In this document: piece by piece, positions 1 to 8,607 of the stretch
Position numbering within the stretch: the stretch's first letter is position 1
Layout: each line of letters begins with the position of its first letter
Assembly (NCBI GenBank): GCA_963751615.1
Contig: CAVVVG010000007.1
Location: 372,001 to 436,000 of the forward strand
Source: Palsa-892 sp963751615
GTDB lineage: Bacteria; Pseudomonadota; Alphaproteobacteria; Rhizobiales; Xanthobacteraceae
Length of the DNA stretch: 64,000 bases
Reading direction: 5' to 3'
Notes under the pieces: generated by a model
Told to the model about the DNA's origin: nothing
The model's input: only the letters and a program-made list of their open reading frames with translations
Database searches by the model: none
Position numbers and translations under genes: made by a program

Positions 1-688
1 GTGGATTCTGCAGCCACGGATCGAACATCTTCGGTAGGAATTCCGGGCAGCGTTGGATCACCCGAACGAAGGAAAAACCCCGATGCTGGTAGGCCGCGGT
101 TAAAATGTCATAGAGCACCTCGGGAATCCAATCGACGGCTTGGGCGACGAAGGACACATTCTGAACGCCAAGCGTGACAGTGAGTGGATTGAGCGCCTCA
201 AGATAGGCACCGCGCGGTGTCGTATTGCTCTTTAACCCGCGCGGCGACGTCGGTGATGCCTGCTTCTTGGTCAACCCATAGACGTGGTTGTCGTGCAGCA
301 TCACGGTCATATTCATGTTGTAGCGGATGGCGTGAATCCAATGTGCCGCGCCGATACTGCAGCAATCGCCGTCCCCCGTATTGACGAAGACCTGCAATTC
401 CGGACGTGCCATTTTAATGCCTTCGGCGACCGGGAGCGCGCGGCCGTGGATACCGTGGAAACCGTACGTGTGCATGTAATGCGGCAGCCGGCTGGAGCAG
501 CCAATCCCCGAAACGAATACGGTCTTTTCAGGATGCAAATTATTGTCGCGGCAGAGCCGCTGTACTGCTGCCAGAATGGCATTGTCGCCGCAACCCGTGC
601 ACCACCGCGGCACCCCGCCCTGATAGTCCTCGAGGTTGTGATGCTCTTCGTACATGCGAAGCAGGCAATGGGTGGTCTCCAAGGTCAT
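1..688 (-). CDS. korB: 2-oxoacid:ferredoxin oxidoreductase beta subunit (KorB-like), 3' end outside window
   Basis: This is the thiamine-diphosphate subunit of a two-subunit KorAB enzyme, which reversibly joins 2-oxoacid decarboxylation to acyl-CoA formation with ferredoxin as electron carrier. The ATG at 688 opens a frame that runs off the left edge (about 229 codons visible). Visible landmarks are an N-terminal WCTGCGDNAI cluster-binding motif, GIGCSSRLP, and the TPP/Mg motif NTGDGDCCSIG followed by NMNMTVMLHDNHVYGLT. These are standard for KorB/PorB. It starts 10 nt after korA stops, so the two are surely cotranscribed. 2-oxoglutarate is the most likely substrate for this KorAB architecture, but substrate cannot be read from sequence alone. 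Confidence 0.93.
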   Translation of the reverse strand, partial: MTLETTHCLLRMYEEHHNLEDYQGGVPRWCTGCGDNAILAAVQRLCRDNNLHPEKTVFVSGIGCSSRLPHYMHTYGFHGIHGRALPVAEGIKMARPELQVFVNTGDGDCCSIGAAHWIHAIRYNMNMTVMLHDNHVYGLTKKQASPTSPRGLKSNTTPRGAYLEALNPLTVTLGVQNVSFVAQAVDWIPEVLYDILTAAYQHRGFSFVRVIQRCPEFLPKMFDPWLQNP

Positions 689-698
689 GACCTTTTCC

Positions 699-2609
699 TC
701 ATTGTTTCAATTTCTTGCGCAAGGCTTCGATGACGATTCCAGGCTTGATCGGACGGCCACGTACCTCGGTCCAACAGTCAACATCGACGAGATAACGCGA
801 GCGCAGTAGCATCGCGAGCGCCGAGTAGCGACGGTTGTCCGAGTCGATGATCTCGTTTTTGGGGTCATCGGACCAATTGCTCTCAATCGTCATTACTTTC
901 CGGAAGCGTTGCATGATCTCCTTCAGACCCGACGCCATCGGCTGCAGGAATTGCAGGTGCACCGAGGAGACCTTTTGTCCCTCCGCCCGCAACCGCTCGA
1001 CTGCTTCCTCGATGGCGCCCTTGGTGCTGCCCCACCCGACCACCAACAAGTCGCCCTTTTCGTCACCGAAAATCTTCGGCGGCTTGAGCGTCTTCTGCAG
1101 GGTGGCAAGCTTCAAACTGCGAGAGCGGAGCCCGTCTTCGTTGTTCAGCGGATCATAGGCGACATGGCTTTCGCGATCATGCGCAAGCCCGGTCAAAGTG
1201 TGCATACCATGCGGCTGGCCGGGGACGAAACGGCGCACAAGACCAGTGGTCGCATCCCAATCGTAGGGTTTGCTGCCTTCCGGCACTGCACTCTGATCGA
1301 ACGGCGGGGCCAGCCAGTCCTCGCTAAATTTCGGCCGCAGAATCGGTTGCTGGGCGGTGGCGAGATTGGCATCCGACAGCACCACCACAACCATGTTGAA
1401 CGTCTCGGCAATCTTGCGCGCGGTAATCATCGTGTAAAAGCAGTCTTCGATGCTGCTCGTCGCCATCACCACTTTTGGCGCGTCCCCGTGGCTGCCGAAC
1501 ATCGACGCCAGCAGATCGCCCTGCTCACCCTTAGTCGGCTGGCCAGTGGAGGGACCGCCGCGCTGGACGTTAACGACGACCAGCGGAATTTCCGCCATTA
1601 CCGCAAGCCCGATCGCCTCCTGTTTGAGCGAATAGCCAGGACCGGAGGTGATGGTGACGGTGCACTTGCCAGCATACGACGCCCCGATCGCGAAGGCACA
1701 GGCGGCAATCTCATCTTCCGCCTGATGCACCAGGCCGCCTACCCTCTCAAACACGTCGCTCAGATAATGTGAAGCGGAGGTCGCTGGCGTGATCGGATAC
1801 ATGGCGCAGATTTCCATGCCCGAAGCGATCACACCCAGTGCGAGCGCCGTATTGCCGTTGACCACGATCTGAGGCTGCGTTGCTCGCGCCGCGGGGATCG
1901 AAAACTTAAAGTCGAGATTGGATTCTGCCCACTGCCAGCCGTAATCGAGCAGCTCGATATTGGTCCTGACGACTTTCTGGTCTTTCTTGCCGAAGGTGAT
2001 GACAACCTGCTCGCGCGCCAGATTGATATCGAGATTATAGATGTTGCAGAGCATGCCGAGAACAAACATGTTCTTGCCCTTGCGCGGATCGCTGACAAGG
2101 GTACGGCACTCGCGTTCCATCGGAATTTCGTAAACGCGGTAGCCCGCCTTTACCAGCTCGTCATGAGTTGCCGTGTAGGACGCAACGACATTCGGATTGC
2201 GATCGGTACGCCACATACTTTCGAGCAGGATGATACAATTCGGCTTAAGTTCACCTTCGCGCACACGCCCGAGCAGAACCTGCTCGTTGAAGGCGACCAC
2301 CAGGTCCGCTTCGTCGCCGCCATTGGTAATACGATGCGAGCCGATGCGTACACGATTGCCGCTGGCACCCGCAACGCTGCGCGCCGGCGGCTGGATTTCC
2401 GCCGGAATGATCTCGAGCGTCCATACGCCGTTGCCGGACTTCGCGGCGATCGAACCGAGCGATTGGCCGCAGCGCTGGGCACCTTCGCCGGAATCGCTGA
2501 TTATCTCCACGATATGCTCGGTCAGTTTGACGGCGGTCTTCTTGCTTGCCGTCGTACCGGCGCTCGCGGCGCGCTGAGTGGTTCGATCCAGGGTAACGGT
2601 TTCGTTCAT
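699..2609 (-). CDS. korA: 2-oxoacid:ferredoxin oxidoreductase alpha subunit with fused gamma domain (KorA)
   Basis: A 636-aa fusion of the gamma domain (about residues 30-220) and the alpha pyrimidine-binding domain (about 235-630). Typical motifs are AMYPITPATSASHYL, TSGPGYSLKQEAIGLAVMAE and QRGGPSTGQPTKGEQGDL. With KorB it forms the catalytic heterodimer that exchanges electrons with ferredoxin. The ATG at 2609 is preferred because GAGG lies about 7 nt upstream; an in-frame GTG at 2624 is the alternative. The gene is third of four in an nfnA-nfnB-korA-korB transcription unit headed by an anaerobox, which suggests oxygen-limited expression. Confidence 0.94.
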   Translation of the reverse strand: MNETVTLDRTTQRAASAGTTASKKTAVKLTEHIVEIISDSGEGAQRCGQSLGSIAAKSGNGVWTLEIIPAEIQPPARSVAGASGNRVRIGSHRITNGGDEADLVVAFNEQVLLGRVREGELKPNCIILLESMWRTDRNPNVVASYTATHDELVKAGYRVYEIPMERECRTLVSDPRKGKNMFVLGMLCNIYNLDINLAREQVVITFGKKDQKVVRTNIELLDYGWQWAESNLDFKFSIPAARATQPQIVVNGNTALALGVIASGMEICAMYPITPATSASHYLSDVFERVGGLVHQAEDEIAACAFAIGASYAGKCTVTITSGPGYSLKQEAIGLAVMAEIPLVVVNVQRGGPSTGQPTKGEQGDLLASMFGSHGDAPKVVMATSSIEDCFYTMITARKIAETFNMVVVVLSDANLATAQQPILRPKFSEDWLAPPFDQSAVPEGSKPYDWDATTGLVRRFVPGQPHGMHTLTGLAHDRESHVAYDPLNNEDGLRSRSLKLATLQKTLKPPKIFGDEKGDLLVVGWGSTKGAIEEAVERLRAEGQKVSSVHLQFLQPMASGLKEIMQRFRKVMTIESNWSDDPKNEIIDSDNRRYSALAMLLRSRYLVDVDCWTEVRGRPIKPGIVIEALRKKLKQ

Positions 2610-2657
2610 GATGCCCTCAACCACTCCTGTCTCTTATCCGCGACGATGGTGCGCACT

Positions 2658-4169
2658 TCACACATGTGCCTGCCGCACGCGCGCGTAATTCCGTTCCGAA
2701 AGATCGATGCCAAAGAGTTTGCCTTCGCTGCCGACGCGCTCGGGAAGATAAACGACGTCGGTATCGCGCAGACCGAGATAGCGCTTCATGCTGCGCGCGG
2801 CCTTACGTCCGGCGCCCATGGCCTCGATCACGGTCGCCGCGCCGGTGACGATGTCACCGCCGGCGAATACGCCCATGATCGATGTCGTCAAATTTTCATC
2901 AACGTCGATATAGCCGCGTTTGTTGAGCTTGAGCTTTGAGGTTTGCCCAAGAATCGGGTTTGCATTGGTCCCGATGGCGTAGACTACCGCGTCGCACTCA
3001 AACTCGAACTCGCTGCCCTTCACGGCGACCGGTCGACGACGACCTGAGTCATCCGGATCGCCGAGTTCCATGCGTATGCAGCGGAGTCCCCGCACGCCCT
3101 TTTTGCCGTCGTCGAGCAATTCGACGGGGCTGGTCAACCATTCGAATTTGACGCCTTCCTCTTCTGCATGATGGATTTCCTCGGCGCGTGCCGGGGCTTC
3201 CGCCTTAGTCCGCCTATAAATGCAATGAACTTGCTCGGCGCCGAGCCGCAGACTGACGCGCATTGCGTCCATCGCCGTATTGCCGGCGCCGATGACCGCG
3301 ATGCGGCGGCCGAGCTGGAGCGGTGTGTCAAATTTCGGAAAGTCGCTAGCATGCATAAGATTGCAGCGGGTGAGCAACTCATTGGCCGACAACACACCGT
3401 TAAGCAATTCACCGGGTATCCCCATGAAGGTCGGATAACCGGCGCCGACACCGATGAACACAGCGTCGTATCCCATTTCGCTGATCATCTGTTCGATGGT
3501 GAACAGGCGCCCCACTAAGGTGTTGCACTCGAATTTGATGCCGAGCTTGGTCAGCTTTCCGATCTCGGCATCGACCACGTTATTGGGCAAACGGAATTCG
3601 GGGATGCCGTATTTCAGAACTCCTCCGGCTTCGTGGAAGGCCTCATAGACCGTGACGTCGCAGCCAGCTTTCGCCATGTCGGCCGCGCAGGCCATGCCGG
3701 CGGGCCCCGAACCGACGATGCCGATGCGATAAGCGTTCGGCTCGATATAGGGGATATTGGCCCAGCCCTCAGCGATCGCCATGTCGCCCACCCAGCGCTC
3801 GAGCCGCCCGATAGCCACCGGCTCCAATGATTCACCAACCGTGCAAACGCCCTCGCACTGAGTTTCTTGCGGGCACACACGGCCGCAAACAGCAGCGAGA
3901 AGATTGGTGTCGGTGATTACGTCATAGGCACCATGGTAGTTTTTTTCGGTAATTTTTTTAATAAATGCGGGAATATCGATATTAACGGGACAGCCGCGCA
4001 CGCAGGGCTGGTCCGGGCACAACAAACAGCGCTCGGCTTCGCGTAGCGCATCTTCAAGCCCATATCCGCATGCTACTTCAGCAAAGTTTCGTTTGCGCTC
4101 CTGTGCCGGTTGCTCCGGCATTGGCGTACGTTCTTGCGGGATAGTGCGGATGGTTTTTTTCTTGGTCAT
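2658..4169 (-). CDS. nfnB: GltD-like NADPH oxidoreductase subunit, NfnB type
   Basis: A 503-aa flavoprotein of the glutamate-synthase small-subunit family. The N-terminus carries cysteine clusters for Fe-S binding (CLLCPDQPCVRGCP and CGRVCPQETQCEGVC). Two Rossmann motifs follow, GIVGSGPAGMACAADMAK for FAD and VIGAGNTAMDAMRV for NADPH. There is no GltB partner nearby. Instead the gene overlaps nfnA by one base (TGATG), the arrangement of NfnAB, the NADH-dependent reduced ferredoxin:NADP oxidoreductase. With korAB next door, it probably feeds or drains the ferredoxin used by KorAB. True electron bifurcation cannot be inferred from sequence alone. Confidence 0.85.
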   Translation of the reverse strand: MTKKKTIRTIPQERTPMPEQPAQERKRNFAEVACGYGLEDALREAERCLLCPDQPCVRGCPVNIDIPAFIKKITEKNYHGAYDVITDTNLLAAVCGRVCPQETQCEGVCTVGESLEPVAIGRLERWVGDMAIAEGWANIPYIEPNAYRIGIVGSGPAGMACAADMAKAGCDVTVYEAFHEAGGVLKYGIPEFRLPNNVVDAEIGKLTKLGIKFECNTLVGRLFTIEQMISEMGYDAVFIGVGAGYPTFMGIPGELLNGVLSANELLTRCNLMHASDFPKFDTPLQLGRRIAVIGAGNTAMDAMRVSLRLGAEQVHCIYRRTKAEAPARAEEIHHAEEEGVKFEWLTSPVELLDDGKKGVRGLRCIRMELGDPDDSGRRRPVAVKGSEFEFECDAVVYAIGTNANPILGQTSKLKLNKRGYIDVDENLTTSIMGVFAGGDIVTGAATVIEAMGAGRKAARSMKRYLGLRDTDVVYLPERVGSEGKLFGIDLSERNYARVRQAHV

Positions 4170-5101
4170 CAGGGGTCCTGGACGTTTGCGCCACTAGATA
4201 CATCATGCGGCATCCTAGATGGCTCGCCGTGCATGCGGCAGCCTTCCTCCCACCGCGCAAGCGCTTGTTGCTCGGCGGGCGCGTAGCGCTTGAGCCGAGA
4301 CATGAGATCGTCGAAGTCGACTTCGTGGCCGTTGAAGTCGGGACCGTCCACACAAGCAAACCGTACCTTGTCGCCGACTTTGACGCGGCAGCCACCGCAC
4401 ATCCCAGTTCCGTCGACCATGACAGGGTTGAGGCTTACCGTTGTCTTGACCTTGTGTGCGCGCGTCGCCTCAGCGCATCCCTTCATCATGATCGGCGGTC
4501 CGATCGCTATAACCTCGTCAACATCAGGATGTTTGGCCAGTGCCTGCTCTATCCCGAGAGTAACCAACCCCTTGATCCCAGCCGAGCCATCGTCGGTGCA
4601 CAGGATGAGTTCATCGCAGCACTTGCGGAACTTATCATCCCAGAAAATCAGGTTCTTGGTCCGGAAGCCAAGGACGCCAATCACATAGGCGCCATTTTCC
4701 TTGTGCGCCCGCGCCTGCGGATAAATTGGCGCAACGCCGAGACCGCCTCCAACACACACGACTTTTTTGGCATTGCCGAGGTGGCTGGGAATACCCATTG
4801 GACCGACGACGGCGTAAAGGCGGCTGCCGATGCGGCATTCTTGTTGCATTTCCTTGGTGGTCTTGCCAACTGCCTGGATGACCAGAGTAATTGTGCCTCG
4901 TGCGCGGTCATAATCGGCGATGGTGAGCGGGATTCGTTCACCGTGCTCGTTGGACATGACGATGACAAATTGGCCGGCCTGAGCCGCCCGCGCCATCATC
5001 GGATGACGAAATTCGAGGAGATAGGTGGTGTCGGAAAAATCCTGCCGCGCGACGATCTCGTAGCCGCGTTCGGCAACAACAATAGCCTCGGGCTGGCTCA
5101 T
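4169..5101 (-). CDS. nfnA: Ferredoxin-NADP reductase-like subunit with [2Fe-2S] site, NfnA type
   Basis: 310 aa, resembling NfnA/SudB, the FAD and NAD(H) subunit of NADH-ferredoxin:NADP transhydrogenases. The N-terminal half is a ferredoxin-reductase flavin fold (FVIVMSNEHGERIPLTIADYD). Next comes an NAD-binding segment (CVGGGLGVAPIYPQ), and a C-terminal cysteine group (GMCGGCRVKVGDKVRFAC) ligates a [2Fe-2S] cluster. The start is well supported by a GAGGAGGGAGG Shine-Dalgarno stretch just ahead of the ATG at 5101. It is the first gene of the operon. The anaerobox at 5153-5166 would place a class II transcription start about 17 nt before this ATG. Confidence 0.85.
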   Translation of the reverse strand: MSQPEAIVVAERGYEIVARQDFSDTTYLLEFRHPMMARAAQAGQFVIVMSNEHGERIPLTIADYDRARGTITLVIQAVGKTTKEMQQECRIGSRLYAVVGPMGIPSHLGNAKKVVCVGGGLGVAPIYPQARAHKENGAYVIGVLGFRTKNLIFWDDKFRKCCDELILCTDDGSAGIKGLVTLGIEQALAKHPDVDEVIAIGPPIMMKGCAEATRAHKVKTTVSLNPVMVDGTGMCGGCRVKVGDKVRFACVDGPDFNGHEVDFDDLMSRLKRYAPAEQQALARWEEGCRMHGEPSRMPHDVSSGANVQDP

Positions 5102-5152
5102 AACCCTCCCTCCTCTCTTTGTCTTTCTACTGTGATTTTAGCCAATTGAGTC

Positions 5153-5166
5153 TTGATCTGGATCAA
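5153..5166. promoter_or_regulatory. FixK/FNR anaerobox between nfnA and a 51-aa gene
   Basis: TTGATCTGGATCAA, a perfect match to TTGAT-N4-ATCAA. Its centre is 58 nt from the nfnA start on the left and 75 nt from the small gene start at 5235 on the right. It fits a -41.5 activator site for nfnA and may also serve the small gene. Confidence 0.75.
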
Positions 5167-5234
5167 CATTTGTAAGCGGAACTATTTTCATTTTGTGATA
5201 ATATTAGATTGGAACCGTTTAGGCGGGGCGTCAT

Positions 5235-5390
5235 ATGGAATGGCATGACTATCTACGGGAAGAAGCCGCAAAATACAGAAAGCTAGCCGAGCAGTCCGAA
5301 AATGATCTGGTTAAGAAAGAACTTCTTGAGTTGGCTGCCGTTTGCGAAGAGGTGGCCAACAACATCGAGGATCACCTAACCGGCGGCTAA
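5235..5390 (+). CDS. Conserved-looking 51-aa hypothetical protein
   Basis: A 51-aa acidic, helical, soluble protein starting MEWHDYLREEAAKYRKLAEQ and ending EEVANNIEDHLTGG. It has no cysteine and no membrane segment. Purine-rich bases (AGGCGGGG) precede the ATG. It is divergent from nfnA and shares the intervening anaerobox. Its heptad-like charge pattern resembles short uncharacterised rhizobial proteins; I cannot assign a function. Confidence 0.6.
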   Translation: MEWHDYLREEAAKYRKLAEQSENDLVKKELLELAAVCEEVANNIEDHLTGG

Positions 5391-5502
5391 TTTATTGGTA
5401 GTCAATTGTTAGCAAATCTACGTTAATATTGGGGATCAGCACCTCACCAAAATGCCCCTAGTACAAGACCATTTATTTCGCTCGGCCGTGGTGAATGTGG
5501 GT

Positions 5503-5516
5503 TTGAGCTAGCTCAA
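5503..5516. promoter_or_regulatory. Candidate CRP/FNR-family site upstream of L,D-transpeptidase
   Basis: TTGAGCTAGCTCAA is a perfect palindrome of the relaxed class TTGA-N6-TCAA. A -41.5 geometry puts the transcription start near 5551. That is downstream of the first possible ATG (5540) but upstream of the one at 5594, which favours the later start codon. Confidence 0.5.
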
Positions 5517-5593
5517 CGTCTGCACGGACGAAACAGCCGATGCTGCACAAATGCGCGCGATGGTCGCGCGCCGGGGGCAAAACGCAGCACAAC

Positions 5594-6262
5594 ATGGTCG
5601 GCACAGCAGAACACAGCCATGGTATCAGCCGTCGAGCCGTGCTCGCCGGTCTACCGCTGTTCGCAGCAGGCTGTGCTACCGGTCCGAGCGGATTTGGCCG
5701 ATGGACGCCGACCGCGCCAGATTATGGTCGCTACGGTCCGATCATGGATGGGGCCAACACGATCCCGGCGCTCGATCTCTCCACCATCGACGCGAGCCTA
5801 TTGCGCGACGATGTCGCTTGGCGCGGACCGCAACGGCCGGGCAGTATCGTCATTGCCATCGCCGAACGCCGCCTCTATCTCGTGATGAGCGGCGGTCGGG
5901 CCTTGCGCTACGCCGTTGGTGTTGGTCGTGCCGAGGCGCTGAATTTCCACGGCAGTGCGGTGATCGGTCGCAAAGAACAATGGCCACGGTGGACGCCGAC
6001 CGCGAGTATGATCACCCAGATCCCGCGCTACGCGTCCTATGCCGGCGGTTTGCCCGGTGGCCTCGACAACCCCCTCGGCGCACGGGCGCTTTATCTCTAT
6101 CGCGGCAATCAGGACACTTATTTTCGCGTGCACGGCACCAATGAGCCGGCCAGCATCGGCACCGCGGCATCGAGCGGTTGCATCCGTCTATTCAATCAAG
6201 ACATAATAGATCTCTATAATCGTGTGCCAGTCGGCACCTCGGTTATGGTGCGGCAGAATTAA
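5594..6262 (+). CDS. L,D-transpeptidase (YkuD family), Tat/lipoprotein-like signal
   Basis: A 222-aa exported enzyme that would form 3-3 crosslinks in peptidoglycan or anchor proteins to it. The N-terminus carries a twin-arginine type signal (SRRAVLAGLPLFAAGC) with a lipobox-like Cys. The YkuD catalytic motif is complete near the C-terminus: HGTNEPASIGTAASSGCIRL, with His and the nucleophilic Cys. Residues about 95-110 hold the domain-entry pattern PGSIVIAIAERRLYLV. An in-frame ATG at 5540 exists. I chose 5594 because it gives a normal signal-peptide length and lies downstream of the predicted promoter start. Confidence 0.9.
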   Translation: MVGTAEHSHGISRRAVLAGLPLFAAGCATGPSGFGRWTPTAPDYGRYGPIMDGANTIPALDLSTIDASLLRDDVAWRGPQRPGSIVIAIAERRLYLVMSGGRALRYAVGVGRAEALNFHGSAVIGRKEQWPRWTPTASMITQIPRYASYAGGLPGGLDNPLGARALYLYRGNQDTYFRVHGTNEPASIGTAASSGCIRLFNQDIIDLYNRVPVGTSVMVRQN

Positions 6263-6513
6263 GCGAACCCGCACTCTTCCTTTATAGGTGCGTGCCAACG
6301 GATGCTGAGTGTCTAGCTTTGTCTAATTATGGAAGAATGGGCTCGGTGGGTATGTTAACAGCATCATTTTTCAACATGCTCTTTATTAGAGGCGATATTA
6401 ACAACTCAGATACCGGTGGCTGACCGGCCCATAGGTGCGTCGTGGGTCAAATGCGAAAATATGAGCAACATTTCTGAACGTCTGTTGGGCATCAAGAGCG
6501 GAAGCACCTTTGA

Positions 6514-7386
6514 TCAGCGCGGGTTGCGGGCGGTAATCTTCCAGGAACTCGAGTCCATCATGATCCCGTTCGGGGTCTCATATTTGGCAAGCTCCGACTT
6601 GATCGCCGCGGCGATATCGTCATGGCGACGTTCGGCTTCCTCGCCGGCCTCCCGGTAGATCTCGCCAGCCGGACCGAGCGCAAGCTGAAAGGCGACTGCG
6701 TCATCGAGGTCCTTACCGATCATTACGCGCGCATCAATGCGCTCGAACTCGATGTTGGTATAGCCGGCTATCTCGAGCTGTTTGGTGACCACGCCGGTAT
6801 CGGCCATCGAAAACGGACCCGGGCCGCAGCTCGCCGCGTTTTCGCCCGGCGGCGGCAGAAATCGCATCACGGCCTGTTTCGACAGCCCGAGCCAGGGATT
6901 GTCATCGATAGTGCGCCAGACAATCATCGTCATGATGCCGCCCGGCTTGAGGCTCGTGCGCATGTTCCGCAAGCCTGCCACCGGATTCTCGAAGAATTGC
7001 GTGCCAAAGCGCGAAAAGCAGAAGTCGTAGATCGGGTCGAACGGATAGGTCTGAACATCCGCTTCCACGAACATGATGTTTTTGATGCCGGCCGCTTTGG
7101 CATCCTGCCGTCCAGATTCCAGGAAAGCATCGCAGCAATCGATTCCAAGCACGGAACCGGTTGGACCGACAATACGGGCAATTTCGATCGCAGTGTCGCC
7201 CCAGCCGCATCCGGCATCAACGACCTTGTCCCCCCTCTTCAGCTCCAACGAGGGAAAAATTCTGGCACTATGAAGCGTCAAGCCGCCGACCAGGATGTGG
7301 CGGTATTTCGTGAATTTAGGAACGAGAACTTCGTTCCAGAAATCGACGAACTGGTTATCAGGCGCGACTATTTGGGCTTTGCTCAT
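6514..7386 (-). CDS. SAM-dependent class I methyltransferase
   Basis: A 290-aa protein with Rossmann methyltransferase motif I (VVDAGCGWGDTA), an acidic loop after strand 2 (VLGIDCCDAFLE), motif II around ADVQTYPFD and a post-II segment LKPGGIMTMIVWR. It resembles UbiE/COQ5-like proteins, but the substrate is unknown. The start at 7386 is preceded by GAGGG eight bases upstream; a GTG at 7416 is possible. It is monocistronic, with no anaerobox seen upstream. Confidence 0.82.
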   Translation of the reverse strand: MSKAQIVAPDNQFVDFWNEVLVPKFTKYRHILVGGLTLHSARIFPSLELKRGDKVVDAGCGWGDTAIEIARIVGPTGSVLGIDCCDAFLESGRQDAKAAGIKNIMFVEADVQTYPFDPIYDFCFSRFGTQFFENPVAGLRNMRTSLKPGGIMTMIVWRTIDDNPWLGLSKQAVMRFLPPPGENAASCGPGPFSMADTGVVTKQLEIAGYTNIEFERIDARVMIGKDLDDAVAFQLALGPAGEIYREAGEEAERRHDDIAAAIKSELAKYETPNGIMMDSSSWKITARNPR

Positions 7387-7869
7387 GGACGGACCCTCAC
7401 TTTTTAAAGGCTGCACATTTCAAAATCCCGCATCCGTATCGCGACCACGCTAGCAACCTGACAGCAAATTTCCCGTCGGCCATCTATGTGTAGACGCCGC
7501 CCGCGGTCAGCGTGATGCTGACACGTATCCTGTGCTCGATCAAACGACATGCCGGCATCTCTCGAGGCGCAACCAAGCATTCGTTGCGACCCGATTGTCG
7601 GTCGGAGGGTAGCGCAATAGTAATCTGCGAATTTGATCTACGGTGCGCGTTGCTGCGCCTCACCATTGAGCTTCGATTATTGAGATTCGGAATAGGATAC
7701 AAACGGAATTAGGAGAAATATTTCGTAACGTCCGTTTCCTGCCTGAAGCGAACTCCCGCCGCCATGGGTGTGTAGATACCCACCACAGCGGAATGACCAA
7801 ACCAAATCGGCGCACAGCAATGTTGCTCAATTGGCGTGAAAGTCTTAGGAAGCGATAGAGGAGAATGTC
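7387..7869. other. Intergenic stretch without recognised gene
   Basis: About 480 nt between divergent genes. Short open frames on both strands have no family signature and no convincing ribosome site. A GAGGAG Shine-Dalgarno for the next gene lies at its right end. Confidence 0.5.
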
Positions 7870-8367
7870 ATGAGCAGCCAGCCCACCAACAATGCAAGTT
7901 ATTCAGGTCTTGAAACAATTCTGAATAACATCGCGCAATGGGTAAGAAAGTATCGTTATGCTCTCGGCATCCGTGATGAGTTGATGAATTGTGGCCCGGA
8001 GGAAGTTGCAAATATCGCACGTGATTTGGGAGTAAGTGCTAGCGAACTTGCGAACCTCGCCAGTAAAGGACCAGAGGCTGCCAATTCCTTGCAAAAACTG
8101 TTAGTCGCGCTCGGTGTTGATCCAAAACGTCTTGCGTCTGACGATCCGATAATAATGCGTGATCTGCAGCGACTATGTATTAGCTGTGGGCACAAGGGAC
8201 AGTGTGAACATGACCTCGCGGCGGGAACTGCTGCCGAGCATTATCGGGACTACTGTCCGAACGCGTATACGCTCGACGACCTATTTACGACGAAGCCGGC
8301 AGCGTGGAGGGGTAAGGGTATTCAAAATTTCGCACGTCGTCACATGCGCGGCGTCGCCCGAGAATAG
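7870..8367 (+). CDS. DUF6455-domain protein
   Basis: A 165-aa soluble protein. The C-terminal third holds a cysteine-rich signature (LCISCGHKGQCEHDL, then HYRDYCPNAYTLDDL) typical of the DUF6455 family common in Bradyrhizobium relatives. The four cysteines could bind a metal or Fe-S centre, but this is unproven. The middle region (PEEVANIARDLGVSASELAN) looks like a helix-turn-helix-like helical repeat. GAGGAG precedes the ATG. It is followed by a hairpin repeat that may end its transcript. Confidence 0.8.
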   Translation: MSSQPTNNASYSGLETILNNIAQWVRKYRYALGIRDELMNCGPEEVANIARDLGVSASELANLASKGPEAANSLQKLLVALGVDPKRLASDDPIIMRDLQRLCISCGHKGQCEHDLAAGTAAEHYRDYCPNAYTLDDLFTTKPAAWRGKGIQNFARRHMRGVARE

Positions 8368-8387
8368 TGTCCGACAAACAGACCCAC

Positions 8388-8450
8388 GATCTTCGTGTCG
8401 TGAGTTCATGCATAAAAAAAACCCCGACCTCATCTGCCGGGGTCTCTGGA
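8388..8450 (+). repeat. Dispersed hairpin repeat, copy A
   Basis: Shares the family 5' flank (CGTGTCGTGAGTTC) and an A-run before a stem CCCCG...CGGGG. It lies just after the DUF6455 gene. The A-run followed by the stem would act as an intrinsic terminator for leftward transcription. Copy M near 45.6 kb is its closest relative. Confidence 0.65.
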
Positions 8451-8536
8451 ATCTCCGATGCCATGGTTTGAGAGGCCTAATGGCATCTGAATTCATGCCA
8501 GAAATTTTTAATTCTCAAATTCCGCTAGCCTTGGCC

Positions 8537-8550
8537 TTGATTTAGATCAA
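8537..8550. promoter_or_regulatory. Perfect FixK/FNR anaerobox upstream of 43-aa membrane protein
   Basis: TTGATTTAGATCAA. A site centred at -41.5 gives a transcription start near 8585, 23 nt ahead of the ATG at 8608. Confidence 0.75.
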
Positions 8551-8607
8551 ACTGACACGCCAGGTATTCAACTAAAGTTTTATCAAAATCGGATTTGGAG
8601 GTGTCCA

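Noticed and set aside
909..1772. Long plus-strand open frame opposite korA
   Set aside because: It lies antisense to a strongly identified gene, has arginine- and histidine-rich composition and no ribosome site; a shadow frame. The same holds for the large antisense frames over frdA (10960-12234), nfnA (4205-5149) and the UPF0182 gene (43432-44562).
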